From: Flavobacterium sp. 9AF
GTDB taxonomy: Bacteria; Bacteroidota; Bacteroidia; Flavobacteriales; Flavobacteriaceae
NCBI RefSeq assembly: GCF_902506265.1
Contig: NZ_LR733556.1
Location: 186,001 to 250,000, forward strand
Direction: 5' to 3'
DNA: 64,000 nucleotides
Notes under the pieces: generated by a model
What the model saw: the letters and a program-made list of their open reading frames with translations, nothing else
What the model was told of the DNA's origin: nothing
Databases searched by the model: none
Program-made: the position numbers and the translations under genes
Part shown: positions 17,273-26,473 of the stretch, one piece after another
Layout: the number at the start of each line of letters is the position of its first letter
Numbering within the stretch: the stretch's first letter is position 1

Positions 17273-20173
17273 CTAATATAAATCATATTTAAGACCAAAA
17301 GTCAAGCGTTGCCCATAAAATTCGGCTTGTTGTGTTCTACTTCGTACCGATTGATAGTAACGTAACGGTTGGTTTGTAATATTCTTTAATTCGCCGTACA
17401 AACTTAGTTTTTTTGACAAGCTTATGCCAATATTAAAGTCTAAAAATAACTGTTGGTCATAATAACGATCTTCAAAACTATTGCCACCAATTTCATCGAT
17501 ATAAGCATCAGAGAAATTAGCTGAAAAGCGCGCATTAAAAAATTTATTCGCGTAGCCTAAGGAAGCGTTTAATAAATTTGGAGCTGTATTGGGTAAGTCT
17601 AAATCATCACGTTCTTCACCATCTTCGTTGCGTATTCCAGTGGCTTTAGAAGTTAAGAACGTATAGTTGAGATAGAAACTAAAGTTTTTAGCAAAACCAG
17701 GTAAGAAATCTAATTGTCTTTGAAAAGCAAATTCAGCACCCAAAATAGTAGCATCATCACCGTTTAAAGGTTGGTACACACGATAACCTGTAGTTCCATT
17801 ACCCAATGCATCAGAAGTTGTTTCTGCTTGGTATTGGTACACAAAATCATTAATCTTTTTATAGAACAAACCACCAGAAAGCAAACCAACACTTTTAAAA
17901 TAGTATTCGCCAATAAGATCAAAGTTCATCGAAGTAGTGGCTTTTAAATTGGGATTACCAATAAAAATTTCTTCATCACTAGAAACAATATCAATAGTAG
18001 GGATTAAATCTACATAATTCGGTCTGGCTAAAGTATTCGTCCATGCCAAACGGAAAACCGTATTGTTGTTAGGAGCATATTTAAAATGCACACCTGGTAA
18101 TACATTGGTATATGCATTTTCCTTAGTAACTGTTCCTACTAAATCGTCTTCATCTTCAATTTGATTACCTGTAGCTTTTAAATCAGTTGCTTCTACACGT
18201 ACTCCTACCAATGTTTGTAATTTATCGGTTATATTTTGAGTAGTCATAACATAACCTGCCCATACATTTTCAGTCACATTAAAATTGGCTCTTAAAAATT
18301 CAGATGGCACCGATTCGCCGTTTACTAATGTTAAATCACCAAGCCAATTCGCATCGATATACCCTCCTAAATTGTATTTATCACCCGCTAAGAAATCGTC
18401 ATCTGATAAGTCTTTTAAACCGGTTAGATTCATTGTTGGATAGGCACTTTCTAAATCATATTCAAAGAAGTTGTTGTCTCTACTTTTCTTTTTAAAACGA
18501 CCTCTGGCACCTAGTTTAATCGTTCCGTTTGATGTACCAAAAAGAGAAGCTGGTAGTTCAAAATGCGTAAAGAAATTGACATCATCTTCTTCCGTATATT
18601 GATATTCTTCTGTAATTTCATCAAATTCAAAAGCATCAAAGGCAGTAGCATCCGCTGGATTTTCAGCATATAACATAGGGAACTTGTTATCAGAAAAGTC
18701 ATTTAGTACCGTATATTCGGTTTCATATTTAGCATAACGTTCGTTTTTTCTTTCTTCCGAAGCTTTGGCATACGAAACCATCCAATCGGTTTTTACTTTA
18801 CCTAAGAAATGCTTTCCGCCCAAAGAATAGTTTTGCATTCTTTGGTCTTCCAAACGACGGTTTTTGTTTCTATTGTTATCAATACCCCCTTTGGTTTCTT
18901 TAGCTATTTCCGCAGGAAAGCGTGACGGTATACCATTGGTAATGGTAAAATCACCCGCTTCCATATCTTCTGCATCAAGCATTTCATAAGAAGTACGGTA
19001 TCTATTTTCACGATCATCTCTCCAGTTGTACATCGATTTTAAATACAAATTATGGTTTGGGTTAATTTGGTAATCCAAGTTAGCCGAAAAGCTTCTTCTT
19101 ACTCTTTGTACTAAGTATTTTCTGGTTTCAAATGCTTTGGTATATGGATTTACTGGTACTTCCTCTAAAATAGGGTCACCATTTACATCATCTACACCCG
19201 TATAATATTCAAATTCATCTGTCCATTCCGCTTCAATATTATCTGAACCAAAATCGGTATCATTAATAGAAGCGGCTACCATCCAACCTAATTTTTTGTC
19301 TTTGGTACGGTCACCAATAAGTAGCGAACCGTTTAAAATACGTTTGTTGGTTATAAAACTAATTCCAGAACCCAAAGTACTTGATAATCGGAACTGTTGC
19401 GGTGCTGTTGCCGTAACTAAGTTAATCGAACCCCCTAATGCATCCCCATCCATATCTGGTGTAACCGCTTTGGTTAACTCAATAGTTTGGATCATATCGG
19501 AAGGAATTAAATCCATTTGTACGTTTCTATTATCGCCTTCCGCGGAAGGGATTCTACTGCCATTTAATGTAACTGAATTCAATTGAGGGGACAAACCGCG
19601 AACAATAATATTTCGTGCTTCTCCTTGATCTACTTGCATAGTTACACCCGAAATACGTTTTACCGCATCACCAATATTCGCATCTGGGAATTTCCCAATT
19701 TGGTCTGTAGAAACTACATTTGTAATATTGATGTTGTTTTTCTGGGTATTTAAAGCCTTAGCTTGTCCGCTTAAGCCATAGGATATTAATTCAACCTCAT
19801 TTAAAGTAACACTTTTAGGTTTCATAGTAATAAAAAGGGTAGTAGTTTGGTTTTCTACCACTGTAACTTCTTGTTTTAAGTCTTCATAACCTAAGAAAGC
19901 AATTTGAATTTGGTAAGTTCCTGCCGGAATAGAAAGCATTGAAAATTTACCATCGAAGTCGGTTGTTGCTCCTTTATTCAAGGAAGAAATAAGAACAGTT
20001 GCACCAGGTAAGTAGAAATTATTTTCATCTACAATAGTACCTGTAATACTTCCTTTTTGAGCAGTTGCAGTACACGTTATTAGGGTTAAAAACAACGTTA
20101 CAAATAGCCTTTTAACAAAGCACATTTTTCTCATTTTTTTTAGTTTTACATTCTTAGCAAATGTAGTATTCAT
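17273..20173 (-). CDS. TonB-dependent outer-membrane receptor paired with phytase
   Basis: The 966 residues contain a signal peptide (RLFVTLFLTLITCTATAQ), a carboxypeptidase-regulatory-like domain (GSITGTIVDENNFYLPGATV, about 40-120), a plug domain with FPDANIGDAVKRISGV and IIVRGLSPQLNSVTLNG, and a 22-strand barrel ending in LTFGLKYDLY. The plug sequence places it with the TonB-Xanthomonas/Caulobacter-like receptors. It imports a ligand powered by TonB; the phytase downstream suggests inositol phosphate or a phosphate-linked product. An alternative start (MRKMCFVKR) lies 13 codons in and gives a more normal signal peptide. Confidence 0.92.
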   Translation of the reverse strand: MNTTFAKNVKLKKMRKMCFVKRLFVTLFLTLITCTATAQKGSITGTIVDENNFYLPGATVLISSLNKGATTDFDGKFSMLSIPAGTYQIQIAFLGYEDLKQEVTVVENQTTTLFITMKPKSVTLNEVELISYGLSGQAKALNTQKNNINITNVVSTDQIGKFPDANIGDAVKRISGVTMQVDQGEARNIIVRGLSPQLNSVTLNGSRIPSAEGDNRNVQMDLIPSDMIQTIELTKAVTPDMDGDALGGSINLVTATAPQQFRLSSTLGSGISFITNKRILNGSLLIGDRTKDKKLGWMVAASINDTDFGSDNIEAEWTDEFEYYTGVDDVNGDPILEEVPVNPYTKAFETRKYLVQRVRRSFSANLDYQINPNHNLYLKSMYNWRDDRENRYRTSYEMLDAEDMEAGDFTITNGIPSRFPAEIAKETKGGIDNNRNKNRRLEDQRMQNYSLGGKHFLGKVKTDWMVSYAKASEERKNERYAKYETEYTVLNDFSDNKFPMLYAENPADATAFDAFEFDEITEEYQYTEEDDVNFFTHFELPASLFGTSNGTIKLGARGRFKKKSRDNNFFEYDLESAYPTMNLTGLKDLSDDDFLAGDKYNLGGYIDANWLGDLTLVNGESVPSEFLRANFNVTENVWAGYVMTTQNITDKLQTLVGVRVEATDLKATGNQIEDEDDLVGTVTKENAYTNVLPGVHFKYAPNNNTVFRLAWTNTLARPNYVDLIPTIDIVSSDEEIFIGNPNLKATTSMNFDLIGEYYFKSVGLLSGGLFYKKINDFVYQYQAETTSDALGNGTTGYRVYQPLNGDDATILGAEFAFQRQLDFLPGFAKNFSFYLNYTFLTSKATGIRNEDGEERDDLDLPNTAPNLLNASLGYANKFFNARFSANFSDAYIDEIGGNSFEDRYYDQQLFLDFNIGISLSKKLSLYGELKNITNQPLRYYQSVRSRTQQAEFYGQRLTFGLKYDLY

Positions 20174-20198
20174 AAGGGTTTATTTATTTTTAACTAAG

Positions 20199-20248
20199 GC
20201 AACAAAGAGGCAACAAACTCTTTTTTATTAGTTACAACAAGGCAACAA
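20199..20248. promoter_or_regulatory. Three direct GGCAACAA boxes before the TonB receptor gene
   Basis: GGCAACAA occurs at 20199-20206, 20209-20216 and 20241-20248 in the 127 bases between regulator and receptor genes. The 10-base step between the first two is one helical turn. Candidate binding sites for the adjacent regulator. Confidence 0.4.
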
Positions 20249-20300
20249 TAACAGTTTATTTACATTAAGCTAACTCTAAGAAAAAAAGACGATTTTTTTC

Positions 20301-21857
20301 TTACAATTCGAGTAAAAAAGTAATTAATTCTGCTTTAGCATCGATAGGTAATTTTTTTCTAAAACGATGTCTTGCTACGCGAACACTATCGGGTGTAACA
20401 CGAAGAATAGTGGCAATCTCTTTGGAAGACAAATTGAGTCGTAATAAAATGCCCAGTTTTAATTCGGCAGGAGAGAGGCTTTCGGTGGCAATTTGAGAGA
20501 GTTTTTTAATAAAATCGGGGTGTATTTCTTCAAAGAATATGGTAAATTCTTCCCATTCATTCTCTTGTTGTAAAACAAAATCAATTTCGTTTGAAATCTC
20601 TTTAACTTTTGTTTCTAATAACTCGTTTTTTCGACCCATACTATTCTTTAACTTAGTTGAAAGTTCGGATAGCATTTTGTTTTTTTGAGCAATATGTAAG
20701 CTATAGCGAGAAAGTGCAGCTGTTTTTAATTCTAAATCGCGGTGTAAATTCTTTTCTTCGATTTCTTTTTTCTCTAATTCTGCCTTTAAGGTTTGTTGTT
20801 TGTAATTCTGAATTTTAAGTGTTGTTTTTCTCTTTTTTTGGTAATATATATACATAACAACCACAGCAAATAGGAGTGATAATGCTAAAATAAGTATGGT
20901 TTTTTGATTGGCTCTACTTGCTTTATTTTGTTCCTGTAAAATTTTTATTTGGTTTTCTTTCTGATTGATTTTATAATCGGCTTGTAAGAGATTAACTAGG
21001 TTTTTATTTTCATTGGCCACGGCTTTTTGATTGTAATCATCTGCTAGGAGTTTATGTTCATAAGCTTTTTCATAATTTGAAAGTAAGGCATAAGCCTTGG
21101 CTAAATCTTTATGTCCACTTTCTAATAAGTGATTGTCATTTAGTTTTTTAGCTAAGTTTAGAGATGAATTGGTATAAGGAATTCCAATGTTTACCTGTCC
21201 TTTTTTTCGGTACACATCGCCTAGATTATTTAAAACATTAGCTTCTTGTTTAGTTTGCGAGCCTTTGAGGAGAAGGAAAGCTTTATTAAAATAGTCATAG
21301 GCTTTATCAAACTGTTCCAAATCTTCATAAATACTCCCCATATTTTCATATACCACTGCAATTTCTAAGCTATCCTTTTGGTTATTAAAAAAAGTAAGGC
21401 TTTTATTTTCAAATGCTAAAGCGGTCTCATACTTGCCTCTTTTTTCAGCATTTTCCCCTAATAAACTAAAAGCTAATGCTTGTCCTTTGGTATATTGTAA
21501 TTGTTTTGCAACAGTTAATGCTTCCTGTAAAAAAGGTTGTGCTTGCTCGTATTTGTGCATCGCATGATTGACTTTACCAATGGCATTATTAATTTGGACA
21601 AACAAACTGTCCTTTTTGCTAGTTTGTATTTGTTTTAGTGCTTCTTGATAATAAGATAAGGCATTGGCATATAAACCGTATTGACTGTAAATTGTACCTA
21701 ATTCTAGCATTTTCAAAGCTATGGTTTGGTTGTTTTTACTTTTTAAAGCCAGATCAAGCCCACTTTTTTTATTTTTCAACTGGGTTTCAAGCCAATCATT
21801 TTGTGAAAATAGCGTAGTGGTAGTTAATAAAATCAGTAAAAATAAACGCTTAAACAT
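20301..21857 (-). CDS. Membrane-anchored TPR/LuxR-type transcription regulator
   Basis: The 518 residues open with a signal or membrane segment (RLFLLILLTTTTLFS), then about six TPR repeats (for example ALSYYQEALKQI, ALAFENKSL, KAYDYFNKAFLLL) to residue 290, one transmembrane helix (TILILALSLLFAVVVMYIYY, about 320-340), a coiled coil, and a C-terminal LuxR/GerE-like helix-turn-helix (LSPAELKLGILLRLNLSSKE, then IATILRVTPDSVRVARHRFR). This architecture is the Bacteroidota family of periplasmic-sensing, cytoplasmic-DNA-binding regulators next to TonB genes. It lies 127 bases upstream of the TonB receptor in the same direction, so it probably controls it. Confidence 0.85.
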   Translation of the reverse strand: MFKRLFLLILLTTTTLFSQNDWLETQLKNKKSGLDLALKSKNNQTIALKMLELGTIYSQYGLYANALSYYQEALKQIQTSKKDSLFVQINNAIGKVNHAMHKYEQAQPFLQEALTVAKQLQYTKGQALAFSLLGENAEKRGKYETALAFENKSLTFFNNQKDSLEIAVVYENMGSIYEDLEQFDKAYDYFNKAFLLLKGSQTKQEANVLNNLGDVYRKKGQVNIGIPYTNSSLNLAKKLNDNHLLESGHKDLAKAYALLSNYEKAYEHKLLADDYNQKAVANENKNLVNLLQADYKINQKENQIKILQEQNKASRANQKTILILALSLLFAVVVMYIYYQKKRKTTLKIQNYKQQTLKAELEKKEIEEKNLHRDLELKTAALSRYSLHIAQKNKMLSELSTKLKNSMGRKNELLETKVKEISNEIDFVLQQENEWEEFTIFFEEIHPDFIKKLSQIATESLSPAELKLGILLRLNLSSKEIATILRVTPDSVRVARHRFRKKLPIDAKAELITFLLEL

Positions 21858-22308
21858 CTAGATTAAATTAACTTGCAAATAAGAAAGAATTGCGTTAAAC
21901 AATAATGATTTTAAAGTTAAGTAATGATTAAGATTTATGTTAATTAATAAAATAATAAGTTAAGTAAAAACTATAAATAAAAAAAGAGTGCCTTTACGAC
22001 ACTCTTTTTAAAGTAATACTTAACAACAAACTTGTAAACATGGCCAACAAATGACAGATTATTACTCGACTGTAATACTCTTTTTTGTTCTAAGAAACTA
22101 TATACAAATGATATGCCACAAATGGTAAGAAGTGTGTAATAAATATGTTAAATGCATGAAAAAAACTGAAATTTTATGTACCTGTACATAAAAATTTAGG
22201 TTATTGGGATAAATTGATATAAGAAATAGATAAAAAAATAGGAGAGCAGAGTAGAAAACTACCTTTACAGATAAATTCCTGATTCAGCTTTTTTCAAAAC
22301 CACCTTTG
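21858..22308. other. Gap between regulator and end of cassette array
   Basis: No gene was seen. It holds one terminator (21979-22010) and AT-rich sequence. On the reverse strand a GCCTAAC core site (22308-22314) overlaps the stop of the membrane-protein gene, but no matching partner core was found, so the array end may be truncated here. Confidence 0.55.
21979..22010 (-). terminator. Terminator after the cassette array
   Basis: Stem AAAGAGTG/CACTCTTT with a 9-base loop. The reverse strand has the longer T-run (7), so it best stops leftward transcripts before they reach the TPR/LuxR regulator gene. Confidence 0.75.
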
Positions 22309-22767
22309 TTAGGCGCTTTGTATCTTCATTTTTTTAATCGTTTTATTTATTACAAATATTTCGAAAATCATTAAGCAAAAAACTAGGATTGTAGTCACCC
22401 AGAATGCTAATTTAGCTTCACTTTCTTTCATATAAGAAGCTGATGGATCTGAATAACCAAGACCAATATTGGGATTATAAAAAAAATTAGCAAAATAAAT
22501 TAAAACAACAACACAGATTAGATTTACTACTAAAAGAATTGAGTTTGTAATTAAATTTTCAAATTTTTTAGATACCATCCTATAAATGTAAAATAACAGA
22601 AAAAATAGTAAAGTTACTAAGATAAAACCTTTCCAAAGTTCCATAAAAAGGTGAATAGATTGGAAAAATAGGTATGGTGTATGGAAGTCGAAAAATAATA
22701 TTGAGGTAGTTATGCTACAGAATATTGGAGCAAAAAACCAAATTACTTCTTTTAAATATTTGTTCAT
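22309..22767 (-). CDS. Small integral membrane protein (cassette gene 7)
   Basis: Starting at the ATG at 22765-22767, the product has 152 residues and four hydrophobic helices: WFFAPIFCSITTSILFF, a GFILVTLLFFLLFYIY segment, SILLVVNLICVVVLIYF, and VTTILVFCLMIFEIFV. A longer frame to 22845 would add 26 residues (MAWCLCNATTC...) encoded by the attC-like spacer, so I chose the inner start. The stop TAA lies inside the GCCTAAC core, as often seen in integron cassettes. No family recognised. Confidence 0.7.
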   Translation of the reverse strand: MNKYLKEVIWFFAPIFCSITTSILFFDFHTPYLFFQSIHLFMELWKGFILVTLLFFLLFYIYRMVSKKFENLITNSILLVVNLICVVVLIYFANFFYNPNIGLGYSDPSASYMKESEAKLAFWVTTILVFCLMIFEIFVINKTIKKMKIQSA

Positions 22768-22791
22768 GTTTATCAAGATTTTTTTTGTATT

Positions 22792-22961
22792 GCTCCCAAT
22801 GTTTTCACAGCTACAAGTAGTGGCGTTGCATAAACACCAAGCCATAACAAATATAAACTTATTTTAGAAAATTCGTAGATACGAGCACAAAGTGCGAACT
22901 GGTGAAACAATTTTCGGAATAGAACTAAACTAGCCATTACTTGTAACCGCTTCTAGCCACA
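22792..22961 (-). repeat. attC-like spacer between cassettes 6 and 7
   Basis: Read on the reverse strand, GGTTACAAGTAATGGC near the start pairs with GCCACTACTTGTAGC near the end, leaving a structured middle with a CCGAAAATTG segment. The outer cores are degenerate (GGCTAGAAG and ACATTGGGAGC). The right end touches the kinase stop. Confidence 0.55.
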
Positions 22962-22962
22962 G

Positions 22963-23949
22963 TTAATTCTTTTCTATTTTATAATATTCAACCCAATCTT
23001 TTATTCTTCCAACAAACATTTTAAGATAGTTTTCAGTCAGAAATATATTTGACCAATCAAATCTTTGAGCTTGAACACCAAGATAAAAAACAAAAATTGA
23101 TGCTCCAGTTTCTGGAATTAAGTTTATCTCTTCATCTGATAATTTTCGGAATTCTTTGTAACCTTCAAGAAAACATTTTACCTTTAATTCGTATTGATTT
23201 TTGTCTTGTTCGATGAAAAATAATTGTTTACAGAAATACCCAACATCTAAAATAAGTATTCCATTTCCACAATTATCAAAATCGAATATAGTTATTTCAT
23301 TTTCTGTATTTATGCTGAAATTGTCATACCAAATATCAAGATGAACAATTCCCTTTTGGTTATCTTTTAAATTACTTTCTTTAAAGGTTTTTGATATTTT
23401 TTCACCAATTTCTTTTAAAAATTTCATTTCATTTAAATCTTCGGAAAAAAATGGCTTTAAATAATTATATGATTTTTTTAAAAGTATTTCTGAATCATAA
23501 TTTACTCTATCGATTTTCTTGCTTGCCGTTATATTATGAATTTTGGCAATAAGAGAACCAATAGCAAAGCAATTCTCATTTGTCATAAGTCGTTTTTTCT
23601 CACCATTTGCAAATGAAAAAAGTACTACATAACGAATTCCTTCAGGAGCATTAATTTCTTGAATTAATTCATCATTTTTATCAGAAATTGGAAATGAAAT
23701 AGAAAGGTTGTTGCTTTTGAGTATTTTTAAGAGTTCTAATTCCTCCTTGATTTCAGTTTTACTTCTCCAATTATGACAGTAGACTCTAGCTACATATTTT
23801 GTGTTTGAGTCTGATATAAAATAAGTATGATTTACTCCAGTTCTAAATAATTTACATTCAAAATTGTTATTTAGGTTGTATTTTTCTATTATAAAATTGC
23901 CTAAATCTTTTTCTGATAATGTAGAAGCAATCACTGGGAATGTTGTCAT
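22963..23949 (-). CDS. Aminoglycoside phosphotransferase (APH)-family kinase (cassette gene 6)
   Basis: The 328 residues fit the APH/choline-kinase fold. The catalytic loop GIVHLDIWYDNFS near 200 gives H-x-D-x4-N, and IFDFDNCG near 222 supplies the metal-binding Asp. YVARVYCHNWRSKTEIKEEL near 52 gives the ATP-binding Arg/Lys region with the conserved Glu. The family includes drug-resistance enzymes and homoserine, thioribose or stress-related kinases; the sequence does not reveal the substrate. It lies between two attC-like spacers with its own start. Confidence 0.85.
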   Translation of the reverse strand: MTTFPVIASTLSEKDLGNFIIEKYNLNNNFECKLFRTGVNHTYFISDSNTKYVARVYCHNWRSKTEIKEELELLKILKSNNLSISFPISDKNDELIQEINAPEGIRYVVLFSFANGEKKRLMTNENCFAIGSLIAKIHNITASKKIDRVNYDSEILLKKSYNYLKPFFSEDLNEMKFLKEIGEKISKTFKESNLKDNQKGIVHLDIWYDNFSINTENEITIFDFDNCGNGILILDVGYFCKQLFFIEQDKNQYELKVKCFLEGYKEFRKLSDEEINLIPETGASIFVFYLGVQAQRFDWSNIFLTENYLKMFVGRIKDWVEYYKIEKN

Positions 23950-23970
23950 TCGGTTTCGTTTTGGTTTAAT

Positions 23971-24009
23971 TGTGGCTAACGGTTTGGCAATAACTTGTTG
24001 TTGGCAGTT
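23971..24009 (-). repeat. Short attC-like spacer between cassettes 5 and 6
   Basis: On the reverse strand it runs from GCCAAC just after the beta-lactamase-like stop to GTTAGCC, about 25 bases later. The cores are inverted copies (GCCAAC versus GCTAAC). At about 40 bases it is far shorter than the others and may have lost its middle. Confidence 0.5.
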
Positions 24010-25051
24010 ATTTTTTCATCAAGTTGCTATTCATTACGATTTCTCTAATTTTAATTTCAAACTCGTAAAACAAGTCTATGTTTTCATTAGACTGATTTTC
24101 TAAAACAACTACGTCCACGTCTGTTTCAGGAAAATAAACTTTAAATGATACAAAACCTGAACCGCCACCTGTATGTCCAACATATTTAATTGGTGTTTTG
24201 TCACTTATTCTTACTCCATAACCATAGCCAATCTTTTCTTTTCCAAAAGCGTTATGTTGTGCAGTAATGCTATAACTTGTCATCAATTTATAGGTTTCTG
24301 GTTTTAAAACTTTTCCTTTGTGCAATAACTTGTCCCAAATGTTTAAGTCAGTTATATTTGAGATAATTCCAGCAGCAGAAACTTTTTCGTTGTTCTCAAT
24401 AGGTGTTTCTTCAAGTTTGAAATTATTGTTTGTATTTCGATAGCCTTGGACTCTATTTTGAGTTTTACCTTGTTCAAAGCAATAAGTATTTTTCATTTTC
24501 AGTTCTCTAAACAAGTCGTTTGCAACGTCAATATATTTTCGACCCGTAACTTTTTCAATTATCTTTCCAAGCATAATATAAGTAGTGTTACCATACTTGA
24601 AGTCAGAACCAGGTTTGAAAAGTAAGGGTTTGTCAATGTCAGTTATTCCAGCTGAAAAGTTTAATAACTGGTGAACTGTAACAGTGTCTGCCCAACTTTG
24701 AGGCAAGTCGGGCAAATATTTTCTAACTGGGCTTTGCAAATCAATTTTCCCTTTTTCAAACTCTTTTAAAGTCAAAACAGCAGTAATTTGTTTGCTGTTT
24801 GACATAATAATAAAATTGTCATTAGTTGTTAGTGGTGTCTTTTTTTTAAAATTTGAATATCCAAATGCTTTTTTATATTTTGTTTTTCCCTTTTGAGTAA
24901 TCAAAATAACTCCGTTGAAACTTCTTGGGCTTGTCGTTTTGATTAAACTGTCAATTTTGGCAGAATAATCGTCTTTTTCTTGTCCGTAACTGTTACAACT
25001 TACTAAAAAAGTTGTAAAAAAAATGGTTAAAAGTCTAAGTGTTTGTTTCAT
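24008..25051 (-). CDS. Serine beta-lactamase/penicillin-binding-like lipoprotein (cassette gene 5)
   Basis: The 347 residues begin with a lipoprotein signal (FFTTFLVSC, Cys19). The class C beta-lactamase/DD-peptidase fold motifs are present: S-N-S-K near residue 83 (SxxK nucleophile), Y-G-N near 153 (YxN) and H-T-G-G near 294 (K/H-T-G), plus FNGVILITQKGKTKYKKAFGYSN typical of the serine-hydrolase branch. Such proteins are often esterases or peptidases, so drug resistance is not shown. It is flanked by attC-like spacers, the upstream one disrupted by an IS fragment. Confidence 0.85.
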   Translation of the reverse strand: MKQTLRLLTIFFTTFLVSCNSYGQEKDDYSAKIDSLIKTTSPRSFNGVILITQKGKTKYKKAFGYSNFKKKTPLTTNDNFIIMSNSKQITAVLTLKEFEKGKIDLQSPVRKYLPDLPQSWADTVTVHQLLNFSAGITDIDKPLLFKPGSDFKYGNTTYIMLGKIIEKVTGRKYIDVANDLFRELKMKNTYCFEQGKTQNRVQGYRNTNNNFKLEETPIENNEKVSAAGIISNITDLNIWDKLLHKGKVLKPETYKLMTSYSITAQHNAFGKEKIGYGYGVRISDKTPIKYVGHTGGGSGFVSFKVYFPETDVDVVVLENQSNENIDLFYEFEIKIREIVMNSNLMKK

Positions 25052-25197
25052 TAAAATTGTCTTGATTTTTTTGTTCTGTTGTTTACGGTCGGTTTGTCAT
25101 AATTGCCACCAACGGCAGTCTGTGAAAAAACTCAGAAACCCCACCAAATATAACCAAAATAGTTTGTTAAAAAAGACAAATTTTCGTATTTTTAATA

Positions 25198-25377
25198 ATG
25201 CAACACATTCAAGGAATCTCCCGTAATCAGTTATATCTGTCCAGCTTAGAAGATAAAATTACCCTAGATAATCCAGTCCGATTTATAGATGCTTTTGTGG
25301 GTTGTATTGATCTACAAAAGATAGGGTTTGTGCCCGTAATTTTAAAAAACAAACCTCGTTTAAATCACTTTAAATGA
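25198..25377 (+). pseudogene. IS1182-type transposase N-terminal fragment
   Basis: The 59-codon forward frame reads MQHIQGISRNQLYLSSLED then NPVRFIDAFVGCIDLQKIGF, the N-terminal block of IS1182-family (DUF772-like) transposases, a family of about 450-550 residues. After about 45 codons the similarity ends and the frame runs into a hairpin. The catalytic domain is missing, so this is an internally deleted insertion sequence. It is the only forward-strand coding remnant in the array. Confidence 0.8.
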
Positions 25378-25385
25378 GGTTTTGT
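25351..25385 (+). terminator. Hairpin at the end of the IS remnant
   Basis: Stem AAACCTCGTTTAAA/TTTAAATGAGGTTT (13 of 14 pairs, one G-T) with a 4-base loop and a T-tract; probably the terminator of the original element. Confidence 0.75.
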
Positions 25386-25456
25386 AATATGTTTTTTTGG
25401 AGTTATTTTAAAAAATAGTAGTTGTGCAACAGTTACCGTTGTTGTAGGCAGTGCTT

Positions 25457-26284
25457 TTATTTGGTTTCTTTTTTTATTAAATTTTTACCCATAAAATATA
25501 TTCCGATTATAATAAATGGAATACTCAAAATTTGTCCCATATTTAATTTCATTCCTTCTTCAAATTCCACTTGATTTACTTTTACATACTCGATTAAAAT
25601 TCTCATTGTAAAAATTAAAGTAATTGCCAAGCCAAACATAAATCCATTTCCTAACTTTATTTTTTTAGTTTTGTAAACAGTAAAAATTATAATGAAAATT
25701 ATAAAATATGAAATTGCTTCATAAAGTTGGGCAGGATGTCTTGGTAAATTGTCAACTTTTCTAAAAATAAAAGCCCAAGGCATTGTTGTCGGATTACCAA
25801 TCATTTCAGAGTTCATCAAATTAGCAAGTCTAATAAATGTTGCTCCAAGTGGCGCAACTATAGAAATTAAATCTAGTATTTTAAGATATTTTATTTCATA
25901 TTTTTTTGAATATAAAAAAAGAGAAATAATAAGTCCTATTGTTCCTCCGTGACTTGCTAATCCGCTATAACCAATAAATTTTATTTCTCCAATTTGATTT
26001 ATTTTTATTGGTAAAAACATTTCTAAAATATTTTTTGAATAATATTCAAAGTCATAAAATAAACAATGTCCAAGTCTTGCTCCAACAAATATTCCGATTA
26101 TTCCATATATGAATAATGCTTCGTGTGCATTATCTTTTAAATTTTCTCTTTTGTAAATTCCTTTTAGTATGTAGGTACTCAAAAGCAAACCACCACCAAA
26201 AAAAAGTCCGTAATATTTTAATGGAAATCCATAAATGTTAATTATTTCAGAGTCAAAATCCCAATTAATATATAATCCAATCAT
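25457..26284 (-). CDS. lgt: Prolipoprotein diacylglyceryl transferase (cassette gene 4)
   Basis: The 275 residues give seven predicted membrane helices and the Lgt motifs: GYSGLASHGGTIGL near 103-116 (essential His), RLANLMNSEMIGNPT near 150 (signature), RHPAQLYEA near 182. Lgt adds diacylglyceryl to lipoprotein precursors in the inner membrane and is normally an essential housekeeping gene. The same window encodes several lipoproteins that would be substrates. Its position between attC-like spacers suggests an extra copy carried as a cassette. No lesion is visible. Confidence 0.93.
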   Translation of the reverse strand: MIGLYINWDFDSEIINIYGFPLKYYGLFFGGGLLLSTYILKGIYKRENLKDNAHEALFIYGIIGIFVGARLGHCLFYDFEYYSKNILEMFLPIKINQIGEIKFIGYSGLASHGGTIGLIISLFLYSKKYEIKYLKILDLISIVAPLGATFIRLANLMNSEMIGNPTTMPWAFIFRKVDNLPRHPAQLYEAISYFIIFIIIFTVYKTKKIKLGNGFMFGLAITLIFTMRILIEYVKVNQVEFEEGMKLNMGQILSIPFIIIGIYFMGKNLIKKETK

Positions 26285-26328
26285 ATTTTTTTATTAATTT
26301 CTGTTTTCTGCGTTTTTTTGGTAAACTA

Positions 26329-26470
26329 GACACTAACGTTTTGTCACTTGCTTTCAGTGGCGTAAATTTAAGACAAAAGGTTTCAAGTACAAAACTCTTT
26401 GTAGAATTTTCGGAGAAAATTCCGAAATAGCCCGAACTTAGCAATAGCGTAAAATCGCGATTAGCTGTGG
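26329..26470 (-). repeat. attC-like spacer between cassettes 3 and 4
   Basis: On the reverse strand it starts CCACAGCTAATCGCG, carries GAATTTTCTCCGAAAATTC (a hairpin) in the middle, and ends ACGCCACTGAAAGCAAGTG then AAAACGTTAGTG. The ACGCCACT block is shared with the spacer at 22792-22961. Confidence 0.55.
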
Positions 26471-26473
26471 TTT

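Larger units (their letters stand above)
25104..25452 (-). repeat. attC-like spacer interrupted by an IS fragment (cassettes 4/5)
   Basis: On the reverse strand the spacer starts with CTGCCTACAACAACGG right after the lgt stop and ends with CTGCCGTTGGTGGC before the beta-lactamase-like gene. Between these inverted ends lies the transposase remnant and its hairpin, so the insertion happened inside a site of normal size. Confidence 0.55.

Noticed and set aside
22768..22845. N-terminal extension of the cassette 7 membrane protein
   Set aside because: The extra 26 residues are encoded by the attC-like spacer; the inner ATG gives a better membrane protein start.
22309..25051. Calling the kinase and beta-lactamase-like genes antibiotic-resistance genes
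   Set aside because: Both families have many members with other substrates; the sequence alone does not show drug activity.
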